Source: Lateolabrax maculatus (lineage: Eukaryota; Chordata; Actinopteri; Acropomatiformes; Lateolabracidae). From it: a DNA stretch of 64,000 bases. The stretch is taken from NCBI GenBank assembly GCA_031216445.1, contig CM062210.1, positions 12,535,501 through 12,599,500 of the forward strand, written 5' to 3'. Under the pieces are notes generated by a model. That model was not told the origin of the DNA, did no database searches, and saw only the letters and a list, made by a program, of their open reading frames with translations. Positions 12,261 to 26,300 of the stretch are shown piece by piece. Position numbers and translations under genes: made by a program. Every line of letters begins with the position of its first letter. The stretch's first letter is position 1.

Positions 12261-13470
12261 CTTTTATTACACCATGACACCAATTTCAAATATACATAAT
12301 GAGTACCACCCTCTTCGGTTCAGTGTATGATACAGTTATTAACTGTTTCTGTTAGAGCATATCGAAAAAGAACAACAACAAAAAATAGAAGCACATACCC
12401 ACTTTAGAAAAAAAAAAAAAAAAAAGTACAATTATCAGAGACACTGCAACACAGAGAGACAAGATGCAACGGACAGAGAGGAATAATTATGATCAGTGTT
12501 CTCTTCAACTTCACATTGCCAAAACGGATAAACAAAACAAACAAAAAAAATCCAATAACGGTAGTGATAATGTCCATTTTGTAGAAGACTCTGAATTAAA
12601 ACAAACAAATATATGTATATATATATATATATATATATACATACATACACATACACACACATACACATATATATATACACATATATATAATAAAGAACAA
12701 AATAGTAAAGTGAAGTGCAAATTTCTTTGGAAGTTGGAATAAGGTTGTTTTTTCTTCATTAAGACATAAATAAGTTATAAAATAGAAGCTATCAAAACAA
12801 AAATCTTTGAAGAAATAAAGGCAAGACAATTTTTTTATAGCTTCAAGTAGGCAATTCTTCTGATCTGTACAGATACACTGTATGAGGCATTCTTAACAGA
12901 CTCAGAGCCATTTTGTCTTTCAGTCCAATTATTCAATAACAAATGCAAGGTAATGCATCTGTCACACAACGCTTTCCTCCAAAATGGCGTTTAAAATTCT
13001 AAATAAAATCCAGCAGGCCGTGCGCAGAGTTTTGATACTTTCATGTCCAGAAATGTCGAGGAAACAAGTCCATTCTTATCACTTTGGCTGAACCTCAGTA
13101 GTGTTCAGTTTCTTCTCCTCTTTCTGAAATGACAATGTTAACAACACTGATTCATAAACGCAGAATCCCTAGTCCTCGAGAGCGCTTCCGTCATGATTAA
13201 GGATTAAGGAAAAAAACAAATGAGCAGAGAGGAAAACCCTTGGCTTTCACTGTGAAAACATTGCTGTTCACCTTCAAAGAGTATGGACTCCCGCTGCACT
13301 GGAGATTTTAAATCAAAACAACTTTCAGTAAACCTCCATTTCCTAAAATTGAATAAACAATGCACTTGGTTTTCTTCTACTGTAAGCTGAACCAAAACTT
13401 TTTCCAGTCAAGTGAAATGCTCCCAAAGACAGCATGGGACCGTCAGTTAGTTGTGCGGTCAGTGTTGTGA
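12261..13470 (-). other. relch: relch 3' UTR (putative)
   Basis: Sequence following the relch stop codon. The nearest clear minus-strand AATAAA is at 12263-12268, giving a 3' UTR of about 1.2 kb. It includes an A-run near 12410-12425 and a mixed TA/CATA/CA repeat at about 12609-12690. The 3' end is inferred only from the signal. Confidence 0.45.
12609..12690. repeat. compound TA/CATA/CA repeat in relch 3' UTR
   Basis: Alternating purine-pyrimidine tract with TA, CATA and CACA units. Confidence 0.9.
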
Positions 13471-16400
13471 TCACTTCTTTCTCTGGAAGACGTTGGCCAG
13501 CATTGCGCCAGAGGTGGTTAGCTGTCCCATCTTGCTCAGGAACTTGGTTTTAGCATCCTCACCCACCAAACTGGAGGCGATGGACATGGATCTATGGAGA
13601 AAACAGGTCATGAAGGTTTAATTTGGCCATGATGAAGCAACAAGGTTGTGCTCTGCTTTATTAACATATATAGACTGAAAGACAGACACAAGCAAAAGCA
13701 CAATAGTACAGAAAAAAAACCTACACAATCCTCCACTATCTGTTGTCGATCTCATGTCAGCCTTTGCTCTACTTTTTTAAAAGGGGAAAAGTTTGCCAAT
13801 ACAGCCCCTCCTGAGTTTTACAGTCTAACGGCTGCATAAGTTCCTCTTTTGAGTACGCTGGGATTCTGACGGATACAGAGGAGCAGTTACAACACTCTGC
13901 ACTGCTGCATTGCTCAACACACGTGCAAACATCATATCTTAACGTGGAACTCACATCAACGAATTTAGGGAGCTGAGACTCAGTTGACTGGTGAATATCA
14001 TCACATGGCTTCTAGATAAGACGAATGAAACAATTTGCTCAAAATGCCTTATGTCTTGTGGAAGAAAGGCCTCAATTTTCCTGCAAACTGTTCTAGTAAA
14101 CGGATCTGTGTATCACTTTGCCTTGTATATTCTACAAGGTCAAAACTCCTTAAAAGATACATGCTGTGAAAATATAGATCCAAGTTATCAATTATAGTAA
14201 GAGAAGTCAAAGGAAGACTTAACAGACCAAAATGAAAGAGGATCAAGAATCTCCTGGCACAAACAGATATTTTAACCTCAGAGTTTAACTGAGGGTTTTG
14301 GGGGGAACACACCCAAAACTGAGCATGTGCAGAGAAGCGGACATACACACACTTCTAACATCCATATAAGCACACTTCTTTTTTTTTTAATGAGCCTTAA
14401 ACACATGTTAACAAGATGGGAGACATTTTTTAAAAGACACCCACAGTATGGCTGGTGTCCCAGAGTTTTACCAAAACAACTCCTCTCATTTTTCTGCTTT
14501 TTCTTTCTGTGAAGATAACCACATAATAAGTGTGGTTCCAACACTCTTACATGTTCTCCTCTCCCCTGGGAATAAACCCACAATACGGGCCCCGGTCCAA
14601 ACACTGTTAAGTGACCCCTTTCCTCACAGTAGGACTTACTTTCCCCTTCCAAATCCTTCTGAACTACCGCTTGAAAGCCATCACTTGTTGCTGTCATTGC
14701 CACTAATGCAATAAAAAACAATATTCTGAAAATAGTTCAGGAGTGATGTTGTCAATGAGACAATAAGAGATGTTTGTTTGTTCTCACCCTTGTGCATCTG
14801 CCATTCCTCTGTTTTCCACCTTGATTTCACACTCTTTGATCATAGAACTCAGAATAACCTGTGGAGAACATGACAGAGACAGATTAAGCTTAATGGTCTT
14901 TGTTGGAAAAAAACAACAGAATCTCATGATTTACTAAATAATTTCTTTGGGAATGCAATGCTATCTATACAATACTTGTTAACAGCATGCTTTTAACTAC
15001 TGAAGTGGTACAAAACAGGTAGTGTGGGTCTAATTCTGTCCCCACATGACAAAATAAAGACCATGTATGCATTTGTATGTTTTAGTTCATGAGAGTTCCA
15101 GTTTAGAAATGAATTCCTGTCTAAGAATCTGGTATGTAGGCTTACAGACAGAGTGGATGTGTAGAGAGGAAAAGAGTCAGCTGATCTTTAGTCAACTTGG
15201 GAAAATGCTCACATGAAATGGATCGCGTGAGATTCTGACACACAAACACACAAATACAGAGGTGTGTGTATGAGTGTGTCTGAGAAAGAGGTGAAGAGTC
15301 AGACTGTCTGCCTTTACCGATATTGTGTGAGATGCCCTGGGAGTAACAGATAGAAAGAGGGAGACAGTCTGGCCCAGTCACTGTGTTACTATGCGACCAG
15401 ATACTGTATGCATGCATGAATTGGAAGTATTAGAGTCAGCGTCTGAATACGTGAATGAAAACCCCCCCACCCAACACCCGTGTGCATGACTGTTAACGCA
15501 TGTCTGTGTGTCTCCCGACCTCGTGCTCAGGGGAGAGTTGCTCCATGTCAGCGCGGAGACACCTGAGGCCAGGCAGGAAGTGGTTGACCATCACCTCCTC
15601 AGAAATGACTGCACAGGAAGTTAAGGAAAACTTGGACAGTTTCAAATACGAGTCGATCCAAAGCAGCTTGCAGCACCACGAATGAGACATTACTATACAT
15701 ACAGTGGGACTCACAATGCTCCCATGCAGGTTTCAGAAAGCCAAATGTGGGTGCTCATTTTAAACTGTATTAATCTGGGATTGAAAATAATTTAAAAAAA
15801 AGAGCAAAACCAACCTATTTTTATGCATATAAAAATGTCAGGGGACAAAATGTAATATTTTCCTTTCATTGTACAAACATTCTTAAAATAACTGTGCTGT
15901 TATATAGCCCCAAAGTAGGTTGACACAAACTTTAAAAAATGTTCAGCAACAGTACTTTGTCCAGGGCTGCATGTGCACTGCCACCTGTCATAGCCAGTGG
16001 AGCTATATGGGACACAGAATGAACGAATCCATATTTTTAGAGATGGGAATGTACAATTTCAGAGCTTGTCACATTGATTACAAGAGAAAGAAGTGCAGTG
16101 GGAGGTAAAGCCTCTGAGGTTAGGGCTATACCTCCTGGACACTACTGCACTGTGAAATCACAGCCTGACAAAGATCCACAGGAATGAACCTCAGACCAGC
16201 TGTCCCCTACAGTATGTGTGTGTTGGACTTGGGCGGGGTGGGCTTGAAAGAAACAGAAAGAGGAAAAACAATGCGAGAAAGGAGAAATAGCAAGGAGCAA
16301 AAGAATCACAGAAGAGAGGGATGGCAGAGACAGAGGAGAGGTAAAGTAAATGTGAGCCCTATCCTGGGAACTGTTACTCGGGATTGAAGTTGATGTTCAG

Positions 16401-17439
16401 TCCTTTCCGCATCTCACGCTCTTTCTCCCTCTCTCATCCTTTCCTTTACTTAACCAACCCTGTAATTACCTCTAGCCCCAAAATGGAGGCAGCTTAGTTT
16501 CCCTTTCTCCTCCTGCCAAATGACAGGCAAACTCTGCCAACACACACACTGAACCACACACTCAGGCACTGGGGCCACGCTGATACGTACCACACAGTTA
16601 AACATGCACATTCAGGGGCACACTTAACCAGTGCAGCGAGCATCTGACCGGTTATCCTAACGGCCTTCTCACTGACTCACTGTTGCAACAACTAACAACG
16701 AACTCAAGCCAACTTTGACATAGACTTCCAGTAAATCCTTTGGAAATACATACAGTACAGTAGTTAAAAAGGTATGAGTGGGAAAACTTGGGCTAAACAT
16801 TTCCCCCCTTAATTTTCACAAGGTTTTCTAACTGTCCTCCTAAAGAAGGTAAATACAAACTGACCAGTACATGGCCCAGCTCACAGGGGGGCATTAAATA
16901 TGACCTATAGAAGGATACAGCAGCAGGAGAGGGCACTGTAGGCCTCAAACAGCTGGGTGGCAATGTCAATCCTCTTGCTCTCCACCGCCTGGCTGTTGTT
17001 AGCCAGCGCCAGCTTGTGAAGGTGTGGCAACACGACTAGAGGGAAAAAATAAATAAAAATACAGACATAAGGTTAGTGCACATGAATACCACATGAGAAG
17101 CAGAGCAAAAGAAGGAATATTTTTACATACACTCATCTCTAAAGCGTGGCTCTGCATTGGGTCCAACCCTTCCAAATGTCCTGATGATCTCCATGTGCAA
17201 AGAGTGCTGATCCTGGTACTGAGGGTCTTCCAGGAACGATGCCAGCTGCATTTTTACACGCTCCAGCAGCTACACACATGACAGAAAGTACATTTATACA
17301 TGTTTTATAAAAATATTTATTTGATTAAATTCATTGTCTGCATTTTAGGCTGCAGTTGGGCAGTTAGTTTCCTACCTCTTTTTGTGTGACAGTCTCCATG
17401 ATGGTACCAAAGGCAGGGATAGTGGATATCCTCACTGAG
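13471..17439 (-). CDS. relch: relch exons 25-30, C-terminal HEAT region and stop
   Basis: Exons 17376-17439, 17131-17269, 16919-17035, 15520-15608, 14788-14858 and 13471-13591. Landmarks are STIPAFGTIMETVTQKE, FLEDPQYQDQHSLHMEII, RIDIATQLFEAYSALSCC, VNHFLPGLRCLRADMEQLS, and a C-terminus of MGQLTTSGAMLANVFQRKK with stop TGA at 13473-13471. Confidence 0.95.
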
Positions 17440-19349
17440 CTAAACGCAGTAGGAAAGCAAGATAGGGGTTTTACCATTCGCAGTCACTGTGTCACCCTTT
17501 CCGGTATTTTCCAATTTCTTAATTGGTGTGTCTTTAAGCAAGAATCTGAATGAGTCAAATATCATCTGCAAGTACTTATCAGATTTATCTGGAATTGTTT
17601 GAAACACCAGAATGTTGAGTTCACATCTAGTGTCAAGTAAGCATCTATACTAAAAGCCCAAGGAAGTAGGACTACTCTGGTTAACACATGTTCTAGGTTG
17701 TATCCAAATATAGTGATTACATAGTAAAGACGTAGTAACCACAGTGATAACTGATGTGGTTTCTCAAGTAGTGGACTGCCAATTTAAGCTCTGCAGGTTT
17801 CTAAATTATTACAATGCCATAGGCTGTGAAATTTGAACCAAATTAACTGTCAATGCCAACTGCATGACATATCAATGCTACCAACATTTCCCTCACAGTT
17901 GCAAGTTGGGCTTTACTTTAAACACTGTAAGTTTATATTTGACTGGGCAGTTGCAACAATGGTCAGCATATTACAAAAGATCAATTTAGATCAGTTAGTT
18001 TTTTAAATTCTGGCCAATCAGCTAGTGCACGCTGACCTAAAGATATAAAAGGTATTCAAAAAAAAATTCAAAACCTTCCTATTCAGTTCGGATTAAACCA
18101 TAACATGAAAATAATATTTGACCCAGATCTAGTTTAGATGTATAATCAACATGTGTCATTTTCTAACTACTTTGTATCTTAATATATTCTCCATATCATT
18201 AATGAGCTTACAGTTTATCTAATGAAAAGCTAAAAGCTAACAATGCCAAAGATAAAGTGGTCACAACTACTTTTTCAAAGGGGAACATTTAATTCCCAAA
18301 TTGGCCATAAAAAACACAATACATAAAACCAGTAAAATGCATAACAAAACATATCTAACAATAATCAATGATTATATCAAGATTATATCAAGATTATAGG
18401 GGTGCTGTTAGGGTGATGTTAGATAATCATTCCACTGTCAGTAGGAATATGAAAGACCAAAAGATACACTTGGACCATCTTGGAATTAGTGAATAAAAAC
18501 CAGTTTATTGTTATTGCTAATTTATTAATTTAATTAATTTATAAATGTGATTTTTGTCTTTATAGTCTGCTGATCTTAGACGCAGCAAGATATGTGAAAG
18601 ATATTGTGTGAAAAATCTTGAGGTTACAGAAACACGTTAAGATTTTAAAATAAATGTATGTGAATATACAAGTTGGGGACAAGTGTGTAGCCATTAGCAT
18701 GGCATTTCAATACAGAGAATGATGAGATGAAAAGGGCTGCATTCCAACAGTGTCAGTGTCACTAATTACATCATCTTGTCTAATCACAAACATGAAGGCT
18801 GAATGTACACGTGCAGCCCAAAAAAAATGATTTTACTTGTAGGAGATTTGATCTTTGAATAACTGGGAAAGCATGGCTAAGAGGATTGCCCCTGTATTGC
18901 CTTTAAACTGCAATTAAAAGGACAAATGTGTGCCACAAGACTGAACAAGGGTGCATTTAAGTATTCATCCAACTTAACATGTTAAGCCATTTACTGTGGC
19001 TCCAGATCAGTGGATTTTTTTTTTAGCGCCCATTCAAGCTCAGACAGAGACAGATTTCTTGGAAGACATTGGTTTACTCTGTAAGGATGCAGCCCACAAA
19101 ATGACAATGTTCACAGAGAGGTTTTTCTTGTGTCGATTGACTCACAATTCAGGCCCACTGCACAGAGTTATAAGGGCCGGAGCCGCCCGGCGATCTACTA
19201 ATGCTTCACTCATGCCTCGGAGAACCAACTGTAAACCCACCACACAGCAGGATGAGAGAGAGGGAGAGGCAGGAGGAGGGAGGTAAAGATAGAGGGTGGG
19301 ATGAGAGAGATGAAAGAAAGAAGTAAAGATTGAAGATAGAAGGGATGAC

Positions 19350-19407
<58 letters not shown>

Positions 19408-20300
19408 AAAAAAGAAAGATGGGGTAAAGACAACCAACCCCTAGCTGACGGGTCGGTCAGGAGGAGGGGCCCTGCTTAAACTCAGTGGGGTGGGGAGGAA
19501 GAGGAGGAGGGAATGGGTTACACATGAACATGCTGGGATTGTGCTGTTGCCGCATGCAGGCAATGTGCATGCACAAATGTGGACTGATTAGTTTCGCAGA
19601 CTGATGAGGTGACGAGAGCCGGCGTGGGTTAGTGTTGCAGATTGATGATGCGAACATGCAGAGAGTTAACAGTGGTTATGCGGATGAACCACCCCATGGC
19701 CCAGCCTAAACCTAAACAGGAGCAACTCCACACAACCACTGAAAGCTATGCCATTTAAAATGAGAATTAAAAGGAGAACATGAAAAATCTGAAATTTTAA
19801 AATTAAATCGATATCAAATGACATAAAATATCAATGAATATACTGTTTTGAAAAATAGTTTTTTGTGCTGAATTTGCTCCTGGCAGGTACAGGCTTGTTT
19901 CAGTGTGATAGTTCTCAGGCAGCAAAGAGAAGGGGGGAGAGAGACGCGGCGTGGTTTATTGTTGTTGTTCCACTTACATTTCAGGGTCGGAGGACAGTGT
20001 GATGAGAGCCGGCACCACTCTCTGAGCTACCAGCGTCTCATTCACCCCCTTCACCAGCAGCTGATTGGATTGGACAGAGCCAGCCGTGATGTCACAGAGG
20101 TGGGTGGGGCATTGGGACAAGAGCGAGCAACACCGCCAATAGATAGAGAGAAGAAAAAAAAAAGAAAAAAAAAGCACAACAGAAAAGGGGAGGGAAAAAG
20201 AAAAAGAAACACAAAAAGATAGGAAGAAAGTGATATACAATGACAAAAACCATAGCTGCAAGGCACGGAACGGCACTGCATGTATCAAGCAAGTGTGTGT

Positions 20301-20331
<31 letters not shown>

Positions 20332-23300
20332 ATCACACACACACACACACACAATCACACACACGAACAAACACACGCACATGCACACGCAAGTATGCAG
20401 AAGAAATGGCAAAGCCAACATAGCTAAACAGCACAAATACTTTTACAGTATGGTGAGCGTAAAGCTGCGGTGTCTTTCCACAGACTCCAGGTCAGATTAT
20501 CATTTAATTCATTTAAACTGATAATATAATTGACAGTTCACATCTGATCTGGGATCTGTGGTAGAGGACCACATTTCAACCCACAGTTTTGACAATGGTG
20601 GACAGCTAATCACTATGGAATGGTGACAGTGGGGGTGTGTGGGAAAAGGCAATTACTTCACAAAACAGGGGGGACATGAAGCCTACCACTCCTCCTCCCC
20701 CAAGTTTAGATCAACATAGGCCCAGTTCGACAGTTATACCTAGATCCAAACATTTGACCTTTAAGTGTGCACGGATCTAAAAGGACTGGGAGGTCAGGAC
20801 TTTTGCCTTGGGAACATGGCTTAAAAGTGGACACAATAAGTGGAATAAAATTGCAAGGAAGGAAACATAGAAACAGTCATCTCCCTTTCAAAATAATAGC
20901 AGTATTATATTTCCTCAAGACCTAAAATATTGAAAAAGTAAAGAAATATTCATGAAAAAACATTTCCGATTCAATTATATTTTCCAGCAACACTGAAAAG
21001 GAACAGGCGCTGAACTCTGGTCATTATACTTTCAGGTTGCTGACTTAAGCCTTGCCTTGACATGCAGCAGATATTTATGTAGTCTGTTCTGAGACCATTG
21101 CACAGTGAAAGGTCTGATGTTAACTCTAGGAGGGTCTCGCCATACAGTTGGAACCAGGGCGGTGATAAACTACAGTTGTCTTCACTCACACTCATAAGAC
21201 AGAGTAGCTAAATATGCAAAATGCATTTTAAACAGCAGCAACAGCAAGCAGAGCTAGCACATGTACAGCAAATAGGTAAACGTGAAAATAGTATCTATTA
21301 TGTAGGACTGCACAATCGTGTATAAATGCACAATAATACAGTATGTATAATTTCATTAAGAATTATTGTCTTTTATAAAAACAGGATAATTACATAATTA
21401 CAAATAATCATAATACACAACAAATTAATCTGGATTACCATTTTAACTGTAATTGTCCAGCCATGTTATATTCTACTAGTATACATTTTGTAGTAGAGTA
21501 ACAGTCATTAATTCCTACGTCTTGCTAAAAATATAAAAATTAAAATCGTATCAACAATGGCACATTTTTAGGTAGTATTTATGTATAAAGAGATCTAATC
21601 GAAACTCTAAACATCTGTGATTAGTTCAGTACGCTATCTGTGTGTGCGTGCGTTTCGTACCTCAAACATCCGTGCTGCAGTACAACGGACCAGCGCAGAG
21701 GTATGGACTACCCCGTACCACAGAACAGTCAGCAACAATTCATGGTACACTGGGTTTGCGCTGAAAAGATATCATTACATTAATACTTGGCAAAATTGGT
21801 GCAGCTGTCAACCAACGACTGACTTTCAAACTGTAACAACAGCACTGCTAATCAATTAGACTGTACAGAAGAAAGTTTGTAGATACTTAAAGACAGAAGA
21901 TTAAATAAGCTCTGTGAATAGTCCTGATTAGAGATATAAGAATTTAGGATATTTTATCTTACGTGGCTATTGTCATAAATTACTAAAACACACTCTGAGA
22001 TGGGGAAATGTTTCTTCTGACTCAACAAACTAAGATATTAAGAAATTAGATTTAATCCGGAGTATAAAGTTAGTCCTAATTCAAATTGATACTAATTCAT
22101 TAACAGGCCATAATAATGAATACCACTAATAGAAAGTAGAAATTAAAGTCTTTGTTGTGACATCAATTTGGAACATAATAAAAAAATATATTCTTCACAT
22201 AATTAAAACCCAGATACATGTGTTTTGATATTGACATTCTCGGTAAGTGTATGATATTAGTTAATGTACTGTAGCAAGTAACTAATGATTTACAGGTAAA
22301 GCATTCATTTATTCTAATTAAAGTGGCTGTGATTATTTTCAAAATATTTGTATCACAGGAAGATGTTTCAATGTAAAAAACAATTAAGTTAAATTATCAT
22401 TCAAGAAAAAAACTTTGTATCTATCTGTGTTCACCACAGAGAGTTATATTGCAGGTTCCCTCTTTGATAGGTAGACATCGGCCAGGTTTGCAAGTCCCCT
22501 CTTGGCAATTTAAAAAAAAAAAAAAAACTAAAAAACAGTGGTCCACACTTGGTCAGTGTAGAATGATAGTCCATTGTTGGTAATGTATGAATGTATGTGA
22601 GTGTGTGTAGGTCTCACCCCAACTCTACAAAGGCGGCCTTTAGGCTGTCGAGAGGTGCATGGGACAAAGACAGGGTTGTCATAACATCCTCCAGGAAACC
22701 CACCAACAACTTGCGATCCTCCTCCTGTACAGAAATTATAGAATATTTATGTTGGATACATAACATAGGCCTCAAACATGTTTATATCTACATTTTAATA
22801 TGTACTTCAGTTCAGTGTTTCGGGACAGCAGACATCTTCTGTCACTTTCAACATGAGTTTAAATGGGCTGCTCTGAACATGTTTTGTTGACATGCTGTGT
22901 TAAAGGGTAAATCAAAATACAGCCCTCCAGTATTTTGCAAAGTTTGCAAATTTTTTTGACCTAAAATCAAAACAAAAACATGTGTCAGCTTGATGTGTTT
23001 TGGAATGGATTTTCCCTTGTGACAAAGAACTATAACCGAAAGTGTAATAGCCAAAAATACTCAACACATCAACTAACTATACATTGACTTATTGACATAC
23101 TGTAGATTGATTTATCTTGCAAGACACTAAACAACACCACAAAGTATGACTATTAGGATAAAATCAGCTTCAAGTGCTCTCTTCAGTTGTTTTCAAATCA
23201 GCTATTATTTGGTTGTGGTCAGTTATTCATTTACCTGGTTATAACAAGTCAGCACTCCAGTGGCATAGATGGGGACTGTGGCTTTGGTGAGAATATCGTT

Positions 23301-26300
23301 CCCTGCTGAAACATCTGACAGAGGAATAAAACCAGAACAAAAAATGAAAATTAAAAAATAAACATTAAAAAAATCCAATTGCAGCTATTACAATATCAAA
23401 AATTGCATTAAGCCATAACATTTCTTTCTTGTAGTTTATTGATGTTTCCTTCTGCTATCTCTCACACACATCAATATAAATTAATCAAAGAAATTAAAAC
23501 TACACCAACATACAATCCAACGTGATAGGACATGAGGAGGTGAGGCACAGTCTAAAATATTGTGCTAGGCATTTGTCTGTAACAATATATCTATGACATA
23601 CTTTATATCATTCTACTAAAATCTACTGAAAAAAAAACCAATTGCAATGTAAGGTCACAATGACCTAAACACAGACTGGGTCTCAATACAAAAAACAAAT
23701 TTCATAAATGGCCGCAATACCAAAGCTAAATCACTTGGCAGCCAGCTGAGACCAAGCACCCTTATAACTACAGAAACATGTCTGGAACAAAAAAAAAATA
23801 AAAAAAAGAGGGGAACACCCATAACGGACTTAAATAGCTTGTTTACATCAACAGTGTCTGCGTCTGAAATCCATCCTACCAACATTCTCTTAAGAGAGCT
23901 GTTAAAAATCTTACGACAAATGCATATCTGTGTGTTTGTGTAGGTTTAATCTGCACTCACCAACATTCTCTTCAGATAGTCTGAGGATCTCTTGGAACTG
24001 TGGTTTAACCTGAAAAGGTCATGAGGGTAAACAAATGTCATCACTACAGTTATAATATATGACATTTGCTACAGAGTTCTATTTTAAGTACAGTACACAA
24101 TACCTCAAATGGATTGTTGATGAATATCTTTACACGGTCAAAGAAAGGCACAGTGGTTACAACCACTGGACTCAGTGAACCCCTGATATATACTATAGTC
24201 CACTGTTGTGCACTCCACTGTGCTGTTCCAGTGCTACCTTAATGCTACTCTTCAATGCTAGCAAAAGTGAAGCATGCTTTGGGAGACTTTTAGTGAAAAG
24301 TAGTGTGCCTGCTAGGACAATAAAAAATACTGCATACATTTTACGCTTAGAAGTTAGACACCCGGAATGGCTGAAAATGAATATGTAGTGTACTAGCAAA
24401 TTAAGGTTTATTAAGTTTATTTGATTTGGATTTTTAAGTGGAGAGGCAGGGTTGAGATAGGCTGAACTGAGAGACACTATTCCAACTTTAAAAACACCTG
24501 CTAAAACCAAAGTGTAGTGGTAGCACAGTTTTTTGTGCTCTCAGGAGAATGTTTACTCTTGACGAGTCACGTGGTTTTACCTTAGTGTTGGTAAAAATCT
24601 TGCCGAAGGTGCGACAGAACCTCCAGAAGAAGCGAGAGAACTCGTGCACGCAGGTCGATGACGTCACATTGATGCGACCCACGATCTCTATGAGCTGTGG
24701 AAGGCTGAAGACAGAGCAGACAGATGGAAATCAGTGTTTGGGTGTGTGTGCGTGTATGCTTTTGCAATTTCATGTACAAAACTGTCTGTATACATGTGTC
24801 GTGTGTGTGTGTGTGTGTGTGTGTGTGCGCATCTCTCACAGTTGGTTGACCACCCATAGCAGGGTTTCCCAGCCAGTGGTTCCTTCATGCTCTAGCTGGT
24901 GGTCGTAGAGCAGCAGCAGGGCGCTCAGCATCTCTCTGCTACCGATGATGGTTGCCACGTCCTGGAGGGGAGAGGCTGGCCTGGGGAACCGGGTCACTGA
25001 AGCACCACAGACACAGGGACACAATGGAAATGTACTGCTGTAAGAATTGCTACTTCTACTTGTGACTTCTGGGTGTGTGTTTGGTTGTCCTACCCTCTAT
25101 TGCAGATATGTCTCCGTGGAGTTTGGCTCTGCTGGTGAAGGGTGCGTTCTGTAGCACCACAGCAAACAGAGGAGGAATGAGTGACTGCAGGGCCGACAGG
25201 AACACATGTAGCTTGTGTTCATCCAGACCATGTTCTCCTTGCTACAGAAAGAGGGAAGATAGTGTTCCTTACAATATAGATCTACATTAACAATTATTTT
25301 TTGGTACATATTTACAGAAAGTTGCTATATTTTCACACATTTTTACTGCACAGTACATGTCTTGAGCATACTGTTCAACAACAAACAACAAACTCAATTT
25401 TTACTATCAGGAGGTGAAGAGAGGTTTCAGGTTTTAGGTGCAGCAGTGAAGCTACATGCACACAGGCACTTACCATAAGTAGTTTCTCTATACGTGCCAA
25501 CAGAGAAGGAATGAGTGCAGTGTGCAGGGAACCCAGCTCCGTGGTCCAGGCAGCAAAGGCAGGAATGAAGACCTGGTGGACTGCACTGACCACCCGCTCT
25601 GATGGGTCCCCAAGTGACAGCAGCATCAGCTCAAAACCCTGGAAGACATTTACAGAAACAGATAAGTGAACCCCTAAGGCTATTGTACTGTGTTGTTTAC
25701 ATTTTTGCTACAACACGGTTTCATCAGCAAGAGGATACTTACTAAAAACAATTATGAGAAACAAAGTTGAACACTTTATACTAAGTTCTGATACACTTTC
25801 CTCTCATAACACACATACCTGGGAGTACTTGTCAGGGTCATCTATGTAACCCATGATAATGCCAAGACTCTTGACCACAGCCTCTCTGACCATGTCAGCC
25901 TTATCCTCAGCGAGCATCTGCTGCAACATTGACAACACCAAGGAGCTACGGATCTCCTTCTGCAGAGACAGAAGACAAGACCGATGGAGACAGAGAACTC
26001 CTTTATATTTCATTCATCTACATTCATGTAAAATCCCTCTTTAATTCTGTATGCACAATATGTTCTTACAGGCAGGTATGGTGCTAAGGCTCCACATGAT
26101 TCTGCCACCAACAATCTCCTCTCTGGATATTTGTGGTTAATCTGCAGAAGAAGAGAACAATATTTAGAGTAAAAAATGTCAGAAAAAAAATACAGAAAGA
26201 GAAGTAGAAAGGAGGAGAGAAGTAGACTGGAGGGCAGCCACCGTGGAATGGAAACAACTCGAGTATCATCAACAGGCTGACCCTGTGGAAACCACAATTG

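Noticed and set aside
19206..20436. Overlapping minus-strand open frames of Ser-Leu or Cys-Val runs
   Set aside because: Microsatellite translation around the true relch exons 24a and 24b.
24581..24696. ccacag acceptor for relch exon 19
   Set aside because: It gives a stop in frame; the upstream cttcag acceptor (exon start 24704) yields LLPQLIEIVG.
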